Assembly: GCA_016872535.1 (NCBI GenBank)
Contig: VGZQ01000022.1
Coordinates: forward strand, 1-41,730
Direction of reading: 5' to 3'
From: Rhodospirillales bacterium
Lineage (GTDB): Bacteria > Pseudomonadota > Alphaproteobacteria > Rhodospirillales > 2-12-FULL-67-15
Length of the DNA stretch: 41,730 nt
The notes under the pieces are model-generated. The model ran no database searches, was not told the origin of the DNA, and saw only the letters and a list, made by a program, of their open reading frames with translations. Positions 1 to 8,640 of the stretch are shown here, in pieces. Numbering within the stretch: position 1 is the first letter of the stretch; each line of letters opens with the position of its first letter. Position numbers and translations under genes: made by a program.

Positions 1-932
1 TCGAACCAGCCGCAGCGCCGCGGGCGGCCGGTAACGGTTCCGAATTCGCGTCCGCGTTCGCCGAGCGTCCGCCCGATCTCGTCGGTCAGCTCGGTCGGGA
101 ACGGCCCGCTGCCGACACGGGTGGTATAGGCCTTGGTGATGCCGAGAACGTAGTCGACCGCTCCGGGCCCCTGTCCCGATCCGACCGCCGCTTGGGCGGC
201 CACGGTGTTGGAAGAGGTGACGTAGGGATACGTGCCGTGGTCGATGTCCAGCAAGGTGCCCTGGGCGCCCTCGTACAGGATCCGCTTGCCGGCGCGGCGC
301 AGGTCGTCGAGCCGTTTCCAGACCGTGCCGGCGAACGGCAGCACCTTGGGCGCCACCTCGAGCAGCTCGCGCATCAACACGTCGCGCTTGGCCTCCGGCA
401 GGCCGAGCCCGCGCAGCAGCGCGTTGTGGTGCGCGAGCAGGGAATCGACGCGCGCGCCGAGGAATTCGGGGTCGGCGAGATCGCCGAGCCGGATCGCGCG
501 CCGCGCGACCTTGTCCTCGTAGGCCGGGCCGATGCCGCGGCCGGTGGTGCCGATCTTTCCCGCGCCGGCGGATTTTTCGCGCGCGAGATCGAGCTCGCGG
601 TGCAAGGGCAGGATGAGAGGCGCGTTTTCGGCCACGACCAGGTTGCGCGGCGAAACCTCGACGTTCAGTTTGCGAACCGTCTCGATTTCCGCAAGCAGGG
701 CCCACGGGTCGAGAACCACGCCGTTGCCGATGATGGACAGGCGGCCCTTGCGGACGATGCCGGACGGAAGAAGGCTGAGCTTGTAGGTCACGCCGTCGAT
801 GACCAACGTGTGTCCGGCGTTGTGGCCGCCTTGGAAGCGGACGACGACGTCGGCCCGCTCCGAGAGCCAATCCACGATCTTGCCTTTGCCTTCGTCGCCC
901 CATTGGGATCCGACGACCACCACGTTGGCCAT
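1..932 (-). CDS. purA: Adenylosuccinate synthetase, C-terminus cut by window edge
   Basis: Catalyses the GTP-dependent joining of IMP and aspartate, the first step from IMP to AMP in the cytoplasm. Reading leftward from the ATG at 930-932 gives [18 protein letters not shown], the N-terminal GDEGKGK nucleotide loop, then GGHNAGHT near residue 36 and [14 protein letters not shown] near residue 125. The last readable residues, RRCGWF, match the conserved segment about 120 residues before the usual C-terminus. About 310 of the usual 430 residues are present and the rest lies beyond base 1. It follows hisZ on the same strand with a 25-base gap, so the two are probably co-transcribed. The identification is secure; only the missing end is unknown. 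Confidence 0.96.
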   Translation of the reverse strand, partial: MANVVVVGSQWGDEGKGKIVDWLSERADVVVRFQGGHNAGHTLVIDGVTYKLSLLPSGIVRKGRLSIIGNGVVLDPWALLAEIETVRKLNVEVSPRNLVVAENAPLILPLHRELDLAREKSAGAGKIGTTGRGIGPAYEDKVARRAIRLGDLADPEFLGARVDSLLAHHNALLRGLGLPEAKRDVLMRELLEVAPKVLPFAGTVWKRLDDLRRAGKRILYEGAQGTLLDIDHGTYPYVTSSNTVAAQAAVGSGQGPGAVDYVLGITKAYTTRVGSGPFPTELTDEIGRTLGERGREFGTVTGRPRRCGWF

Positions 933-957
933 GGTTAGGGTTCCTCGTCCATCTGTC

Positions 958-2178
958 TCAGGGTGAGCGTGAAATTTCGACCGGGGCGGACTTGCCGGTA
1001 TCCCAGATGTGGCCGCAGCCCATCGCTCGGGCCGCCGCGACCGGATCGGCGTCGGCGCCGAGCGCCGCGACCGTCGCCCATCCTTCCCCGCGCAGTCGGC
1101 GGGCGACGGCGGCCGAAACGCCGAGCGGCACGTATACCCTCCGTCCGCGATCGGGCCGGGGCAGGGCGGCGAGAAGCGTGTCGGTGAACAACGTCAGTCC
1201 GGTCGCCGGCTCGCCGTTCGCCAAGCCGTTCATCGGGTTGCCGCCCGTGCGGTAGCGCCCGCCGCTGCCCAGCTCGCCGCGAACCCCGCCGGCGAAGAAA
1301 GTGAAGCCGACGCCGGTATGGTAGCCGAAGCCCCGATTTTCCACCGGGTCCACGGTCAGCGTCACGTGGCCGGCGTCGAGGACGGCGAGCCCGTCGGCGA
1401 CGCGACCGACGACGTCGATCAGGTCCGCGCGCGCCGCGGCCGCGGCCGGCGGCAGGTCGAGGTCGGCGAGCGCGACGAGCGCATTCGCCGCCGGGCCGGC
1501 CGACACGAGCATGCGGCTGAGCGTCTCGCCGAGATTGCCGCCGGGCCCGGCGCCGAGCGAGGGTCCGAGCTCGGCGACGGCGGCGGCGTCCTTGCGGTCG
1601 AGCGCCAGGCGCAGCCGGTCGAGCGATACCGGCGCGATCTTGCGCTCGGCAAGAAGGGCCGGCACCAGGGTCGGCATGCCGATGTCGACGCCGAGGCGTT
1701 GCACGCCGGCGTCGATCAAGGCCTCGATTCCCATCAGGATGACCTCAACGTCCGCCGCGGCGCTCGCGGCGCCGATCAGTTCGGCGCCGACTTGGCCGAA
1801 CTGGCGCTCGGGCCGCAACTGGGTACCTTTCACGCGCAGGACTTGGCCGGAGTAGCAGAGGCGCAAGGGCCGTGCCCGGCGTCCGAGCCGGGTCGCGGCG
1901 ATGCGCGCGACTTGAAGGGTCATGTCCGGGCGCAGCGCCATCATCCGTCGCGATTCCGGGTCCATCAGGCGAAACGTCTGGTCGCCGAGGGCCGCGCCGT
2001 TGCCGGCGAGCAGGGTTTCCTCGAACTCGAGCAACGGCGGCTTGACGCGCTCGTAACCGTGCAGCGCGAAGCGATCGATCAGACGACCGACCGCTTCGGC
2101 CTCGAACGTCGCGTCGGGAGGAAGCACGTCCCGTATTCCGGCCGGCAATAGGCTCTTGTCCGCGATGTTATCGGTCAT
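958..2178 (-). CDS. hisZ: ATP phosphoribosyltransferase regulatory subunit HisZ
   Basis: HisZ is a catalytically dead paralogue of histidyl-tRNA synthetase that pairs with short-form HisG for the first step of histidine synthesis and confers histidine feedback. The 406-residue product opens with [14 protein letters not shown], the usual start of the class II synthetase-like core. The motif-2 region reads [18 protein letters not shown] (near residues 80-97). The C-terminal anticodon-binding domain of a true HisRS is not evident, which with the length separates it from hisS. It is directly upstream of purA on the same strand, an arrangement common in alphaproteobacteria. Its presence implies a short HisG elsewhere in the genome. 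Confidence 0.92.
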   Translation of the reverse strand: MTDNIADKSLLPAGIRDVLPPDATFEAEAVGRLIDRFALHGYERVKPPLLEFEETLLAGNGAALGDQTFRLMDPESRRMMALRPDMTLQVARIAATRLGRRARPLRLCYSGQVLRVKGTQLRPERQFGQVGAELIGAASAAADVEVILMGIEALIDAGVQRLGVDIGMPTLVPALLAERKIAPVSLDRLRLALDRKDAAAVAELGPSLGAGPGGNLGETLSRMLVSAGPAANALVALADLDLPPAAAAARADLIDVVGRVADGLAVLDAGHVTLTVDPVENRGFGYHTGVGFTFFAGGVRGELGSGGRYRTGGNPMNGLANGEPATGLTLFTDTLLAALPRPDRGRRVYVPLGVSAAVARRLRGEGWATVAALGADADPVAAARAMGCGHIWDTGKSAPVEISRSP

Positions 2179-2194
2179 GGCGATGGGCCGCCCG

Positions 2195-2212
2195 CGGCCG
2201 CGCGCGCGGCCG
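2195..2212. other. 18-base perfect GC palindrome between two minus-strand genes
   Basis: An uninterrupted self-complementary run of CGGCCG flanked by CGCGCG steps lies in the 40-base gap between the secreted-protein gene and hisZ. As RNA it would form a strong stem, but there is no downstream T-run, so a role as a terminator or stabiliser is only a guess. Short palindromes of this composition also arise by chance in very GC-rich DNA. Confidence 0.3.
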
Positions 2213-2218
2213 AATGGA

Positions 2219-2884
2219 CTATTTCAACTCGAACGGCTGGCGCGTGACCGAACGGCCGACGTTCTGGACGATGGCCGGGATCATGGCCCGGTCAAGCTCG
2301 GTCCGGTCGCCGTGGGACAGGTTGGCGATCGCCCATCCCTGCCACAATCGCCGCCCGTTGGTCCGGTCGTCGATGGTGGCGTCGATGCGGTAGGTGCTGG
2401 GCGTGGCGATCGACGTACCGCCGCGGCCTTCGTTGAGCAAACCGCCGCTGGCGCTGTCGAACACGTTGACCTTGGCGTGCGCGTATTCGCCGCCGTCGCG
2501 TCCGCCCTGGGCCTGCAGCTCCAGAATGGTGCGGCGACCGGAATCCGTCCACACGCCGACTTCGTCGCGGGTGTCGAAACTCAAGATCAGGGACGATTCC
2601 TTGGCCACGCCGAATCCCCGCGCGCGCAACGCCTCCTCGATCGCGACCTTGAGCCGCAGGTTGGCGTCGGAGTTGTCGAGGGGACGGACGGCGAAGACCG
2701 CGCGTTCGGGCAAGGGCTGGAAGCTGACCGCGTTGACCACGGCGGGTGCCGCTGGGCCGGCACCGCCCGCTTCGGCCGGCGCCTTGTCCTGCGCGAATGC
2801 GGCGAAGGACAGCAGGGCCGCACCGACCAGCACGGCGAGGACCGTGGGCCGGGCAAGCGCGCGCGGAAACGCTCCGAATTTCAT
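2219..2884 (-). CDS. Secreted/periplasmic protein of unknown function
   Basis: The product is 221 residues from the ATG at 2882-2884; an in-frame ATG at 2905 is also possible. The N-terminus has basic residues, then a hydrophobic stretch (TVLAVLVGAALLSFAAFA) and an AQD cleavage site, so export by Sec is likely. The mature part begins with an Ala/Pro-rich spacer. A compact domain follows with a predicted helix (LKVAIEEALRARGFGV), a strand (SSLILSFDTRDEV) and a C-terminal RLWQGWAIA segment. The plan of a periplasmic domain ending in a W-x-G-W strand resembles DUF4136-like proteins, but I do not recognise the family with confidence. It precedes hisZ and follows the glycosyltransferase on the same strand. 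Function unknown. Confidence 0.75.
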   Translation of the reverse strand: MKFGAFPRALARPTVLAVLVGAALLSFAAFAQDKAPAEAGGAGPAAPAVVNAVSFQPLPERAVFAVRPLDNSDANLRLKVAIEEALRARGFGVAKESSLILSFDTRDEVGVWTDSGRRTILELQAQGGRDGGEYAHAKVNVFDSASGGLLNEGRGGTSIATPSTYRIDATIDDRTNGRRLWQGWAIANLSHGDRTELDRAMIPAIVQNVGRSVTRQPFELK

Positions 2885-2993
2885 TGACGGGACTCGCGGG
2901 TTCATCGCCGGGGAGTACCGCCAAATCATCATTTCCCGCCCAAGTTCTGTCAACAACTCCTTGCCGATTTTCCGGGCGCGCGCGGCGGCCGTC

Positions 2994-4007
2994 CTACGCA
3001 CCGGGGAAAACGGGCAAATCGGGGTGGATGGGCCGGCGGGGCACGTTGTCGACGTCGAATTGCAGGAAGGCAAGCAGCAGCTGAAAGCCGAGAATCACGG
3101 GCAGCGCCGCGACCAGGACCGTCCCCGCCGTCGCCGGCACGCCCGACGCGACGCTGGCGCTCCACTGCCAAATTCCGAATCCGACGCCGAACGCAAGCAA
3201 GATAAAGGCGCCCGCCAATTCGAGCGAGGCGATGGAAAAGTCCCTGAGATAATAAGTATAGAAAATTCGGAGACAGGCGTTGCGGCAGTGCTTCCAGGCG
3301 AACTCGCCGATCACCCGCGAAATGCGAAGGCTGCTCCGCTCGGATCCGTAACGCGCCCGCATCGGCACATCGACAACCGCCGCGCGCAGCACATAGAGAT
3401 GAAACAGCATGTCGGATTCGAAGAAGTAGGACCGGCTGATCCTGTCCAGCGGCAGCGCGCGGACGACTTGCGCCCGGATCGCCGTGAACCCGTTGGTCGG
3501 ATCGAACAGGTCCCAGTACCCGCTCGAGAACTTGCTTGCGAACGACAGCGCCAGGTTGCCGATCAGCCGCGGGCGCGGCATCGCCGCGAGCCCGTCGAGA
3601 TGGTGAAATCGGTTGCCCTTGGCGTAATCCGCGCGGCCCTCGACCAGGGGACGGATCAGGCTCGGGATCAACGCCGGGTCCATCTGGCCGTCGCCGTCCA
3701 TTTTGACGATGATGTCGGCGCCGGCCGCGAGGGCGCGGCGATACCCGGTGAGAGTCGCGCCGCCGACGCCCTGGTTGGCGTCGTGGGCGACGACCTCGAC
3801 GCGCGGATCGCGGCAGCGTTCCCGGACCGACCGGCCGGTGCCGTCGGGGCATGCGTCGTCGACCACGACCACGCGGGCGACCTCCGGGCCGATGCGCCCG
3901 AGCACGTCGAGAATGTTCTCCGTTTCCCGATAACACGGCACGACCACCGCGACGGTGGGCGGCGGCGCATTCGAGTCCGTTCCGGAGCCGGAAGAAGATA
4001 CGTTCAC
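2994..4007 (-). CDS. Family 2 glycosyltransferase with C-terminal membrane segments
   Basis: This is a GT-A glycosyltransferase of the dolichol-phosphate-mannose-synthase type, expected to move a sugar from a nucleotide donor to polyprenyl phosphate at the inner face of the cytoplasmic membrane. Visible landmarks are AVVVPCYRETENI (about residues 20-32), VVVVDDACPDGTG (about 47-59), the metal-binding KMDGDGQMDP (about 100-109) and the acceptor-side segment GYWDLFDPTNGFTAIR (about 150). Two hydrophobic segments near residues 262-282 and 292-316 anchor the C-terminus. It is divergent from the Crp/Fnr gene with 193 bases between. The exact sugar and acceptor cannot be read from sequence. The antisense frames here are shadows. 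Confidence 0.9.
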   Translation of the reverse strand: MNVSSSGSGTDSNAPPPTVAVVVPCYRETENILDVLGRIGPEVARVVVVDDACPDGTGRSVRERCRDPRVEVVAHDANQGVGGATLTGYRRALAAGADIIVKMDGDGQMDPALIPSLIRPLVEGRADYAKGNRFHHLDGLAAMPRPRLIGNLALSFASKFSSGYWDLFDPTNGFTAIRAQVVRALPLDRISRSYFFESDMLFHLYVLRAAVVDVPMRARYGSERSSLRISRVIGEFAWKHCRNACLRIFYTYYLRDFSIASLELAGAFILLAFGVGFGIWQWSASVASGVPATAGTVLVAALPVILGFQLLLAFLQFDVDNVPRRPIHPDLPVFPGA

Positions 4008-4200
4008 GTTAATCGTCCGAATGTCCGCGCCAAGCGCGGGTTGACGGGAAAACCTTAGAATCGGCCTTCCGCGTTGTCATGCGGTATCGTGGCGGGGCGC
4101 GGCCTAGTCAAAACCGGGGCGCTACCTTAAAACTAGGGCGTGTGGCGTTGGGGCAGGCCCAGGGGGGCCCGCCGCGCACGGAATTGCGGAAGATCGCGAC

Positions 4201-4902
4201 ATGGCGCAGGGGCCCGAACCGGGAACATTGGCGGGAATCGCGTTGCTCAAGGACCTGACGGTCGGCGAACGCCAGCGGGTCGAAAAATTGTGCCGATGGC
4301 GGCGCTACGGCGCCGAGGAACAGATCATCGACCGCGAAGGCGACAGCAGCGATCTCTGTTTCGTGGTCGAGGGGCGCGTGCGGGTCGTCAACTATTCCGC
4401 CTCGGGACGCGAAATCACGCTCGACGATATCGTCGCCGGCGAGTATTTCGGCGAACTGGCGGCGATCGACGGCCGCCCGCGATCGGCCAACGTCATGTCG
4501 CTCACGCCGACGCTGATCGCGACGCTCACGCGCGCGCAGTTCCGCGAGTTGGTGGAAACGCACCCCAAGCTCGGTTACAGCGTGATGGAACGATTGGCCT
4601 CCATGGTGCGGCATTCGACCGAGCGCATCATGAATCTCAGCACGCTCGCGGCCAACAACCGCGTGTTCGCCGAACTCCTGCGCGAGGCGCGCGCCAGCAT
4701 GAGCGGGCCGAACGAGGCCAGCATCTCCCCCATTCCGGTCCACGGCCAGCTGGCGAGCCGGGTCAGCACCACCCGCGAAACGGTTGCCCGGGTGCTCGGC
4801 GATTTGACCCGCCAGGGAATCGTGGTGCGGACCAAGAACGCCCTCGTGGTCAAGGACGTGGCCCGGCTCGCCCGCATGGCGGAAACCGTCCGGGGCGAAT
4901 GA
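4201..4902 (+). CDS. Crp/Fnr-family transcriptional regulator
   Basis: The 233-residue protein has an N-terminal cyclic-nucleotide-binding-type beta roll (about residues 15-130) and a C-terminal winged helix (about 150-225). The phosphate-binding cassette reads FGELAAIDGRPRSANV and keeps the Arg that contacts the cyclic phosphate in CRP and PKA, so cAMP or cGMP binding is plausible. The recognition-helix region is QLASRVSTTRETVARVLGDL. There is no N-terminal cysteine cluster, which argues against an oxygen-sensing Fnr. It stands 107 bases upstream of divK and divergent from the glycosyltransferase. Targets are unknown. The window also holds two enzymes with cNMP-type domains, so cyclic-nucleotide signalling may be broader in this organism. 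Confidence 0.92.
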   Translation: MAQGPEPGTLAGIALLKDLTVGERQRVEKLCRWRRYGAEEQIIDREGDSSDLCFVVEGRVRVVNYSASGREITLDDIVAGEYFGELAAIDGRPRSANVMSLTPTLIATLTRAQFRELVETHPKLGYSVMERLASMVRHSTERIMNLSTLAANNRVFAELLREARASMSGPNEASISPIPVHGQLASRVSTTRETVARVLGDLTRQGIVVRTKNALVVKDVARLARMAETVRGE

Positions 4903-5009
4903 CCGGTCGTCGAAATCCCCGGTTTGGCGTTTGACATGATCGCGTCGAATGCGACAATGGCGTTTCGGGCGCGGCCTTTTGTCGCTTCGTCGGTCGGGGA
5001 CGGTTCGCC

Positions 5010-5372
5010 ATGAAAAAAGTCATGATCGTCGAGGATAACGAGTTGAACATGAAGTTGTTCAACGATTTGTTGCAGGCTCAGGGCTATGAAACCGTCCAAG
5101 TCATGGACGGCAAGGATGTCGTGAGGCAGGTCCGCCAGCACCATCCCAACCTCATCATCATGGATATCCAACTTCCCGGCGTTTCGGGCGTCGAGTTGAC
5201 CAGGCAGATCAAATCCGACCCGGCGCTGAAGGAAATCCCGGTCCTCGCCGTGACCGCGTTCGCGATGAAGGGCGATCAGGACAAAATCATGGAAAGCGGC
5301 TGCGACGGCTATTTGTCCAAGCCCATTTCCGTCCCGATTTTCCTGGAAACGGTCGCGAAGTTTTTCGGATAG
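5010..5372 (+). CDS. divK: Single-domain response regulator DivK
   Basis: A 120-residue stand-alone receiver domain. The acidic pocket is E8/D9, the phosphoacceptor is D52 in IIMDIQLPG, and the switch residues are T82 (AVTAFA) and K104 (YLSKP). In Caulobacter and relatives DivK is phosphorylated by PleC/DivJ and controls the DivL-CckA-CtrA pathway and so cell polarity and division. Length, sequence (MKKVMIVEDNELNMKLF) and position directly before pleD match the conserved divK-pleD pair of alphaproteobacteria. The gap to pleD is 25 bases, consistent with one transcript. Confidence 0.95.
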   Translation: MKKVMIVEDNELNMKLFNDLLQAQGYETVQVMDGKDVVRQVRQHHPNLIIMDIQLPGVSGVELTRQIKSDPALKEIPVLAVTAFAMKGDQDKIMESGCDGYLSKPISVPIFLETVAKFFG

Positions 5373-5397
5373 GGCATGCAACGAGGGTGGCTGGTCG

Positions 5398-6795
5398 GTG
5401 CCGGGTCGAATCCTCGTCGTTGACGATATCGCCGCCAGCGCGCGCATGCTCGCGGCGAAGCTGGTCGCCGAATATTACGATGTGATCGTCGCCGAAGACG
5501 GGCCGACCGCCCTGCAAATGGCCAAGGCCAACGACCCGGACGTGATCCTGCTGGACGTCATGATGCCGGGCATGGACGGGTTCGAGGTTTGCCGCCGCCT
5601 CAAGCGCGATCCCGACACCGCCCACATCCCGGTGATCATGGTGACGGCGCTCACCGACCCGGCGGAACGGATCCGCGGGCTCGAGGCCGGCGCCGACGAT
5701 TTCCTGGCGAAACCGGTGGACGACGCCGCGTTGCTGGCGCGGGTCAATTCCACCATCCGGCTCAAGCGCATGGTCGACCAGTGGCGGATGCGCGAGGAAA
5801 TCACCGCCCGCCTCGGACTTCTCGCGGCGCCGGTGAGCCTGACCGACGATGGTCGCCGGGGGCGAATTTTCATCATCGAAACCAGCCGGACCGAGGGCGA
5901 TTTCCTGCGCGGCATCCTCGCCGGCGAGCACGCCCACGTCGTGCTCGACGCCGGCGCCGGCGAGGTTCTCCCCCGGATCGTCGCCGCCAATCCGGACGTG
6001 ATCGTCGTCGGCCTGGCCGTCGACGAGCCGGCGGAATCGTTGCGCCTGGTGTCGCAATGCCGCATGGCGGAAGTCATGCGCTACATCCCGATCGTCCTGA
6101 TCGGCGGCGAAAACGACGGCGGGCTGTTCAATAAAGGGCTGGAGATCGGCGCCAACGATTACATTCTCCGACCGGTGGACGAAGGCGAATTCAAGGCGCG
6201 CATTCGCACCCAGGTCCGCCGCAAGCGGTATCACGACCGGCTGCAGAGCAACTTCATCCAGAACCTGTCGCTCGCGCTGATCGATCCGCTGACCCGGCTG
6301 CACAATCGGCGCTATTTTTCGACCCACCTGATTTCGGTCATGCGCCGCGCCGCCGCCAGCGGCAAGCCGGCCTCGCTGCTGATGATCGACATCGACCATT
6401 TCAAGCGCATCAACGACACCCACGGCCATCCCGCGGGCGACGCGGTGCTCACCGAAATCGCGGGCATCATCGCGCGCCACGTGCGCGGCTTCGACCTTTT
6501 GGCGCGTTACGGCGGCGAGGAATTCGCGGTCGTCATGCCGGATACGACCTCGGACATCGCCGCCGTCGTCGCCGACCGCCTGCGCGAGCGCGTCGCGACG
6601 ACGACGATCGCCGTGGACGGGGCGGCGGAAAAACTATCGATCACCATCAGTATCGGAATCGCGCAAAGCCGGGCGTCGGGCGACAGCGCCGAGGCGCTGA
6701 TTCAGCGGGCGGACGCGGCGCTGTACGAGGCCAAGCGCCAGGGCCGCAACCGGGTCGTGGTCGCGGACGGCGGAACCACGCAAAAAATCACTTGA
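5398..6795 (+). CDS. pleD: Diguanylate cyclase response regulator PleD
   Basis: PleD makes cyclic di-GMP from two GTP when its receiver is phosphorylated, driving the motile-to-sessile change. The 465-residue protein has receiver 1 (1-120, phosphoacceptor D53 in [10 protein letters not shown]), a degenerate receiver 2 (about 155-275) and a GGDEF domain (about 295-455). The catalytic motif is GGEEF at 372-376, and the inhibitory site RGFD sits five residues upstream at 363-366, so product feedback is expected. Translation starts at a GTG (5398). The last 8 bases overlap the tail of rpmG, which converges from the other strand. Confidence 0.95.
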   Translation: MPGRILVVDDIAASARMLAAKLVAEYYDVIVAEDGPTALQMAKANDPDVILLDVMMPGMDGFEVCRRLKRDPDTAHIPVIMVTALTDPAERIRGLEAGADDFLAKPVDDAALLARVNSTIRLKRMVDQWRMREEITARLGLLAAPVSLTDDGRRGRIFIIETSRTEGDFLRGILAGEHAHVVLDAGAGEVLPRIVAANPDVIVVGLAVDEPAESLRLVSQCRMAEVMRYIPIVLIGGENDGGLFNKGLEIGANDYILRPVDEGEFKARIRTQVRRKRYHDRLQSNFIQNLSLALIDPLTRLHNRRYFSTHLISVMRRAAASGKPASLLMIDIDHFKRINDTHGHPAGDAVLTEIAGIIARHVRGFDLLARYGGEEFAVVMPDTTSDIAAVVADRLRERVATTTIAVDGAAEKLSITISIGIAQSRASGDSAEALIQRADAALYEAKRQGRNRVVVADGGTTQKIT

Positions 6796-6955
6796 TCTTG
6801 GCTTCCCGGAACACGACGTGCTTGCGCACCACCGGGTCGTATTTCTTCATTTCGAGCTTTTCGGTCGAGCTGCGGGGGTTCTTGCGCGTCACGTAATAAA
6901 AGCCCGTGTCCGCGGTGCTGACCATCTTGATCAAAATGGTGGTGGGTTTGGCCAT
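6788..6955 (-). CDS. rpmG: Large-subunit ribosomal protein L33 (cysteine-free form)
   Basis: A 55-residue gene below common ORF cut-offs. It begins at the ATG at 6953-6955 and reads [18 protein letters not shown], then [20 protein letters not shown], and ends in REAKIK before a TGA at 6788-6790. This is a full-length L33 near the ribosomal E site. It lacks the paired CxxC zinc-ribbon cysteines, so it is the zinc-independent form usual in alphaproteobacteria. Its stop lies inside the convergent pleD gene (8-base overlap), leaving no room for a separate terminator. Confidence 0.97.
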   Translation of the reverse strand: MAKPTTILIKMVSTADTGFYYVTRKNPRSSTEKLEMKKYDPVVRKHVVFREAKIK

Positions 6956-7046
6956 GGGGTGTGGTCCGTCAATGTCCTGCGCCCCTCTCGGGGGCGGCGC
7001 ACCTTAACGCCGCCGTTCCGGCTGTCAAGCCGTCCGGCGGGGGCGG

Positions 7047-8609
7047 TCAACGCCGCGCTTCGGAGGTCGTGGCCGACCGCGCCAGGGCGCGCCGGAACGC
7101 CGCCGGCTCGCGCAGCAGACGCGCGGCGACCTCCGGCTCGATCCCGGCGCCTTCGTTGGCTTCCGCCGGGCAGGCGGTGCGCATCGCCTGGCGCCGCTTC
7201 TCGTTCGGGGTTCCGGCCTGGCGCCATTTCGCCAAGGTGGCGGCGTCCTTGTCGGCCCGTTTCAGCGCTTGGGCGACGCTTTTTTCGTCGGCCGGGGCGA
7301 GCCCGCTGGTGCAGATATTCGGCGTGATACCGAGGCCGTGCAGGACGTAACCGGACGGCGCCACCAGGCGCGACCAGGTCAGCGTGATCTCGCCGTCGTT
7401 GGGCAGGCGAATGACGGTTTGCACGGTCCCCTTGCCGTAGGACGTCGTCCCGACGACCAGGGCCCGGTCCCGGTCCTGCAGGGCGGACGCGACGATCTCG
7501 GCCGCCGACGCGGATTTTCCGTCCATCAGCACGACGATCGGGCGGCCTTCGAAGATGTCTTCGCCGGTGGCTTCGAAGAACTGCATGCTGTCGGGATGCC
7601 GGCCGGAAGTCGAGACGATCCGCCCCTGGGCCAGGAACAGATCCGCGACGCGGGTCGCCTGCTTGAGGATCCCGCCGGGATTGCCGCGCAGATCGAGCAC
7701 GAGGCCGCGCAACTTGGCGCCGAGATCGCGCTTGCTTTTCAGGACGGCGGTTTCGACCGCGGCCGCCGTTTCCTGATTGAAGTTGGAAATCTTGACATGC
7801 AGCACGTCGTCGCGGACCTGGGTCGTGACGGTCGCCGGCACGATGTGGGCGCGCTCGATCGAAAACCGAAGCGGCGCTTGCTCGCCCTCGCGTTCGACCG
7901 TGAGACGCACGCGGCTGTGGACGGGACCGCGCAGGTGCTTGGAGATTTCGGCGTTGTCCATGCCGGCGACGGGCAAATCGCCGATATGGGTGATGCGGTC
8001 GTTCTTGCGGACGCCGGCGCGATCCGCCGGCGTGTCGGGCAGGACGCTGGTGACGCGCACGGCGCCGTCGAGGATGTTGAAGCGCAGGCCGATGCCGCCG
8101 TAGCCGTCGCGCCGCGCCCGGTTGCGCGAGGCCTCCTCCGCGCCGGCGTAGCGCGAATAGACGTCGAGCCGGGCCAGCGCGCCGTCGAACACCGCTTCGT
8201 AGATTTTCTCCGCGTCGGCCGCGGCCATGTCGGCGGAATGAGCCCGCGCCGCCACCGCCATTCCCGTCGCCAGCCGCGCCCACGATTGCGGATCGTCGGT
8301 GGTCGGCAGCGGCATGGAGGCGACGATCCCGCCGCTGGCCAGAATCGCGACGGTGTCCCCCTTGCGCGTGACGGTCATGGCGGGATCGATGGCGCCGAAC
8401 CCGCGCAGGCCGTCGAGGGTCAGTTTTTCGACCGCCACCGGTTCGATGTAGCGCGCCGCGATGCCGGAAAAGCCGACCGTGAACACTTCCTCGGCCGTCT
8501 CGGGGGAAAACGGCGCGGGCGGGCGCGGCCCGGTGCCGGCGCAACCGGCGAGCAGGGCCACGGCCGCGAACGCGGCCAGGCGGCGGGACGGGCGACGCCA
8601 ATGGAACAT
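7047..8609 (-). CDS. S41-family C-terminal processing peptidase, lipoprotein
   Basis: A 520-residue serine protease of the CtpA/Tsp type. The N-terminus is a lipoprotein signal with lipobox LLAGC (lipidated C23), so the enzyme should be tethered in the periplasm. A PDZ domain spans about 170-260 (GYGGIGLRFNILDGAVRV and DTPADRAGVRKNDRI). The protease domain has LRGLVLDLRGNPGG (about 300-312), the nucleophile S368 in GKSASAAEIV and the general base K393 in SYGKGTVQ, the usual 25-residue Ser-Lys spacing. The dyad is intact, so activity is likely. It follows rnr on the same strand with 31 bases between. Substrates are unknown, and it is longer than the common CtpA. Confidence 0.92.
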   Translation of the reverse strand: MFHWRRPSRRLAAFAAVALLAGCAGTGPRPPAPFSPETAEEVFTVGFSGIAARYIEPVAVEKLTLDGLRGFGAIDPAMTVTRKGDTVAILASGGIVASMPLPTTDDPQSWARLATGMAVAARAHSADMAAADAEKIYEAVFDGALARLDVYSRYAGAEEASRNRARRDGYGGIGLRFNILDGAVRVTSVLPDTPADRAGVRKNDRITHIGDLPVAGMDNAEISKHLRGPVHSRVRLTVEREGEQAPLRFSIERAHIVPATVTTQVRDDVLHVKISNFNQETAAAVETAVLKSKRDLGAKLRGLVLDLRGNPGGILKQATRVADLFLAQGRIVSTSGRHPDSMQFFEATGEDIFEGRPIVVLMDGKSASAAEIVASALQDRDRALVVGTTSYGKGTVQTVIRLPNDGEITLTWSRLVAPSGYVLHGLGITPNICTSGLAPADEKSVAQALKRADKDAATLAKWRQAGTPNEKRRQAMRTACPAEANEGAGIEPEVAARLLREPAAFRRALARSATTSEARR

Positions 8610-8640
8610 TTTGTAATTGTGCGCCTTTTTCGGTGCCGCG

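Noticed and set aside
2394-4058. 554-residue plus-strand frame
   Set aside because: Antisense to the secreted-protein and glycosyltransferase genes; no family motifs.
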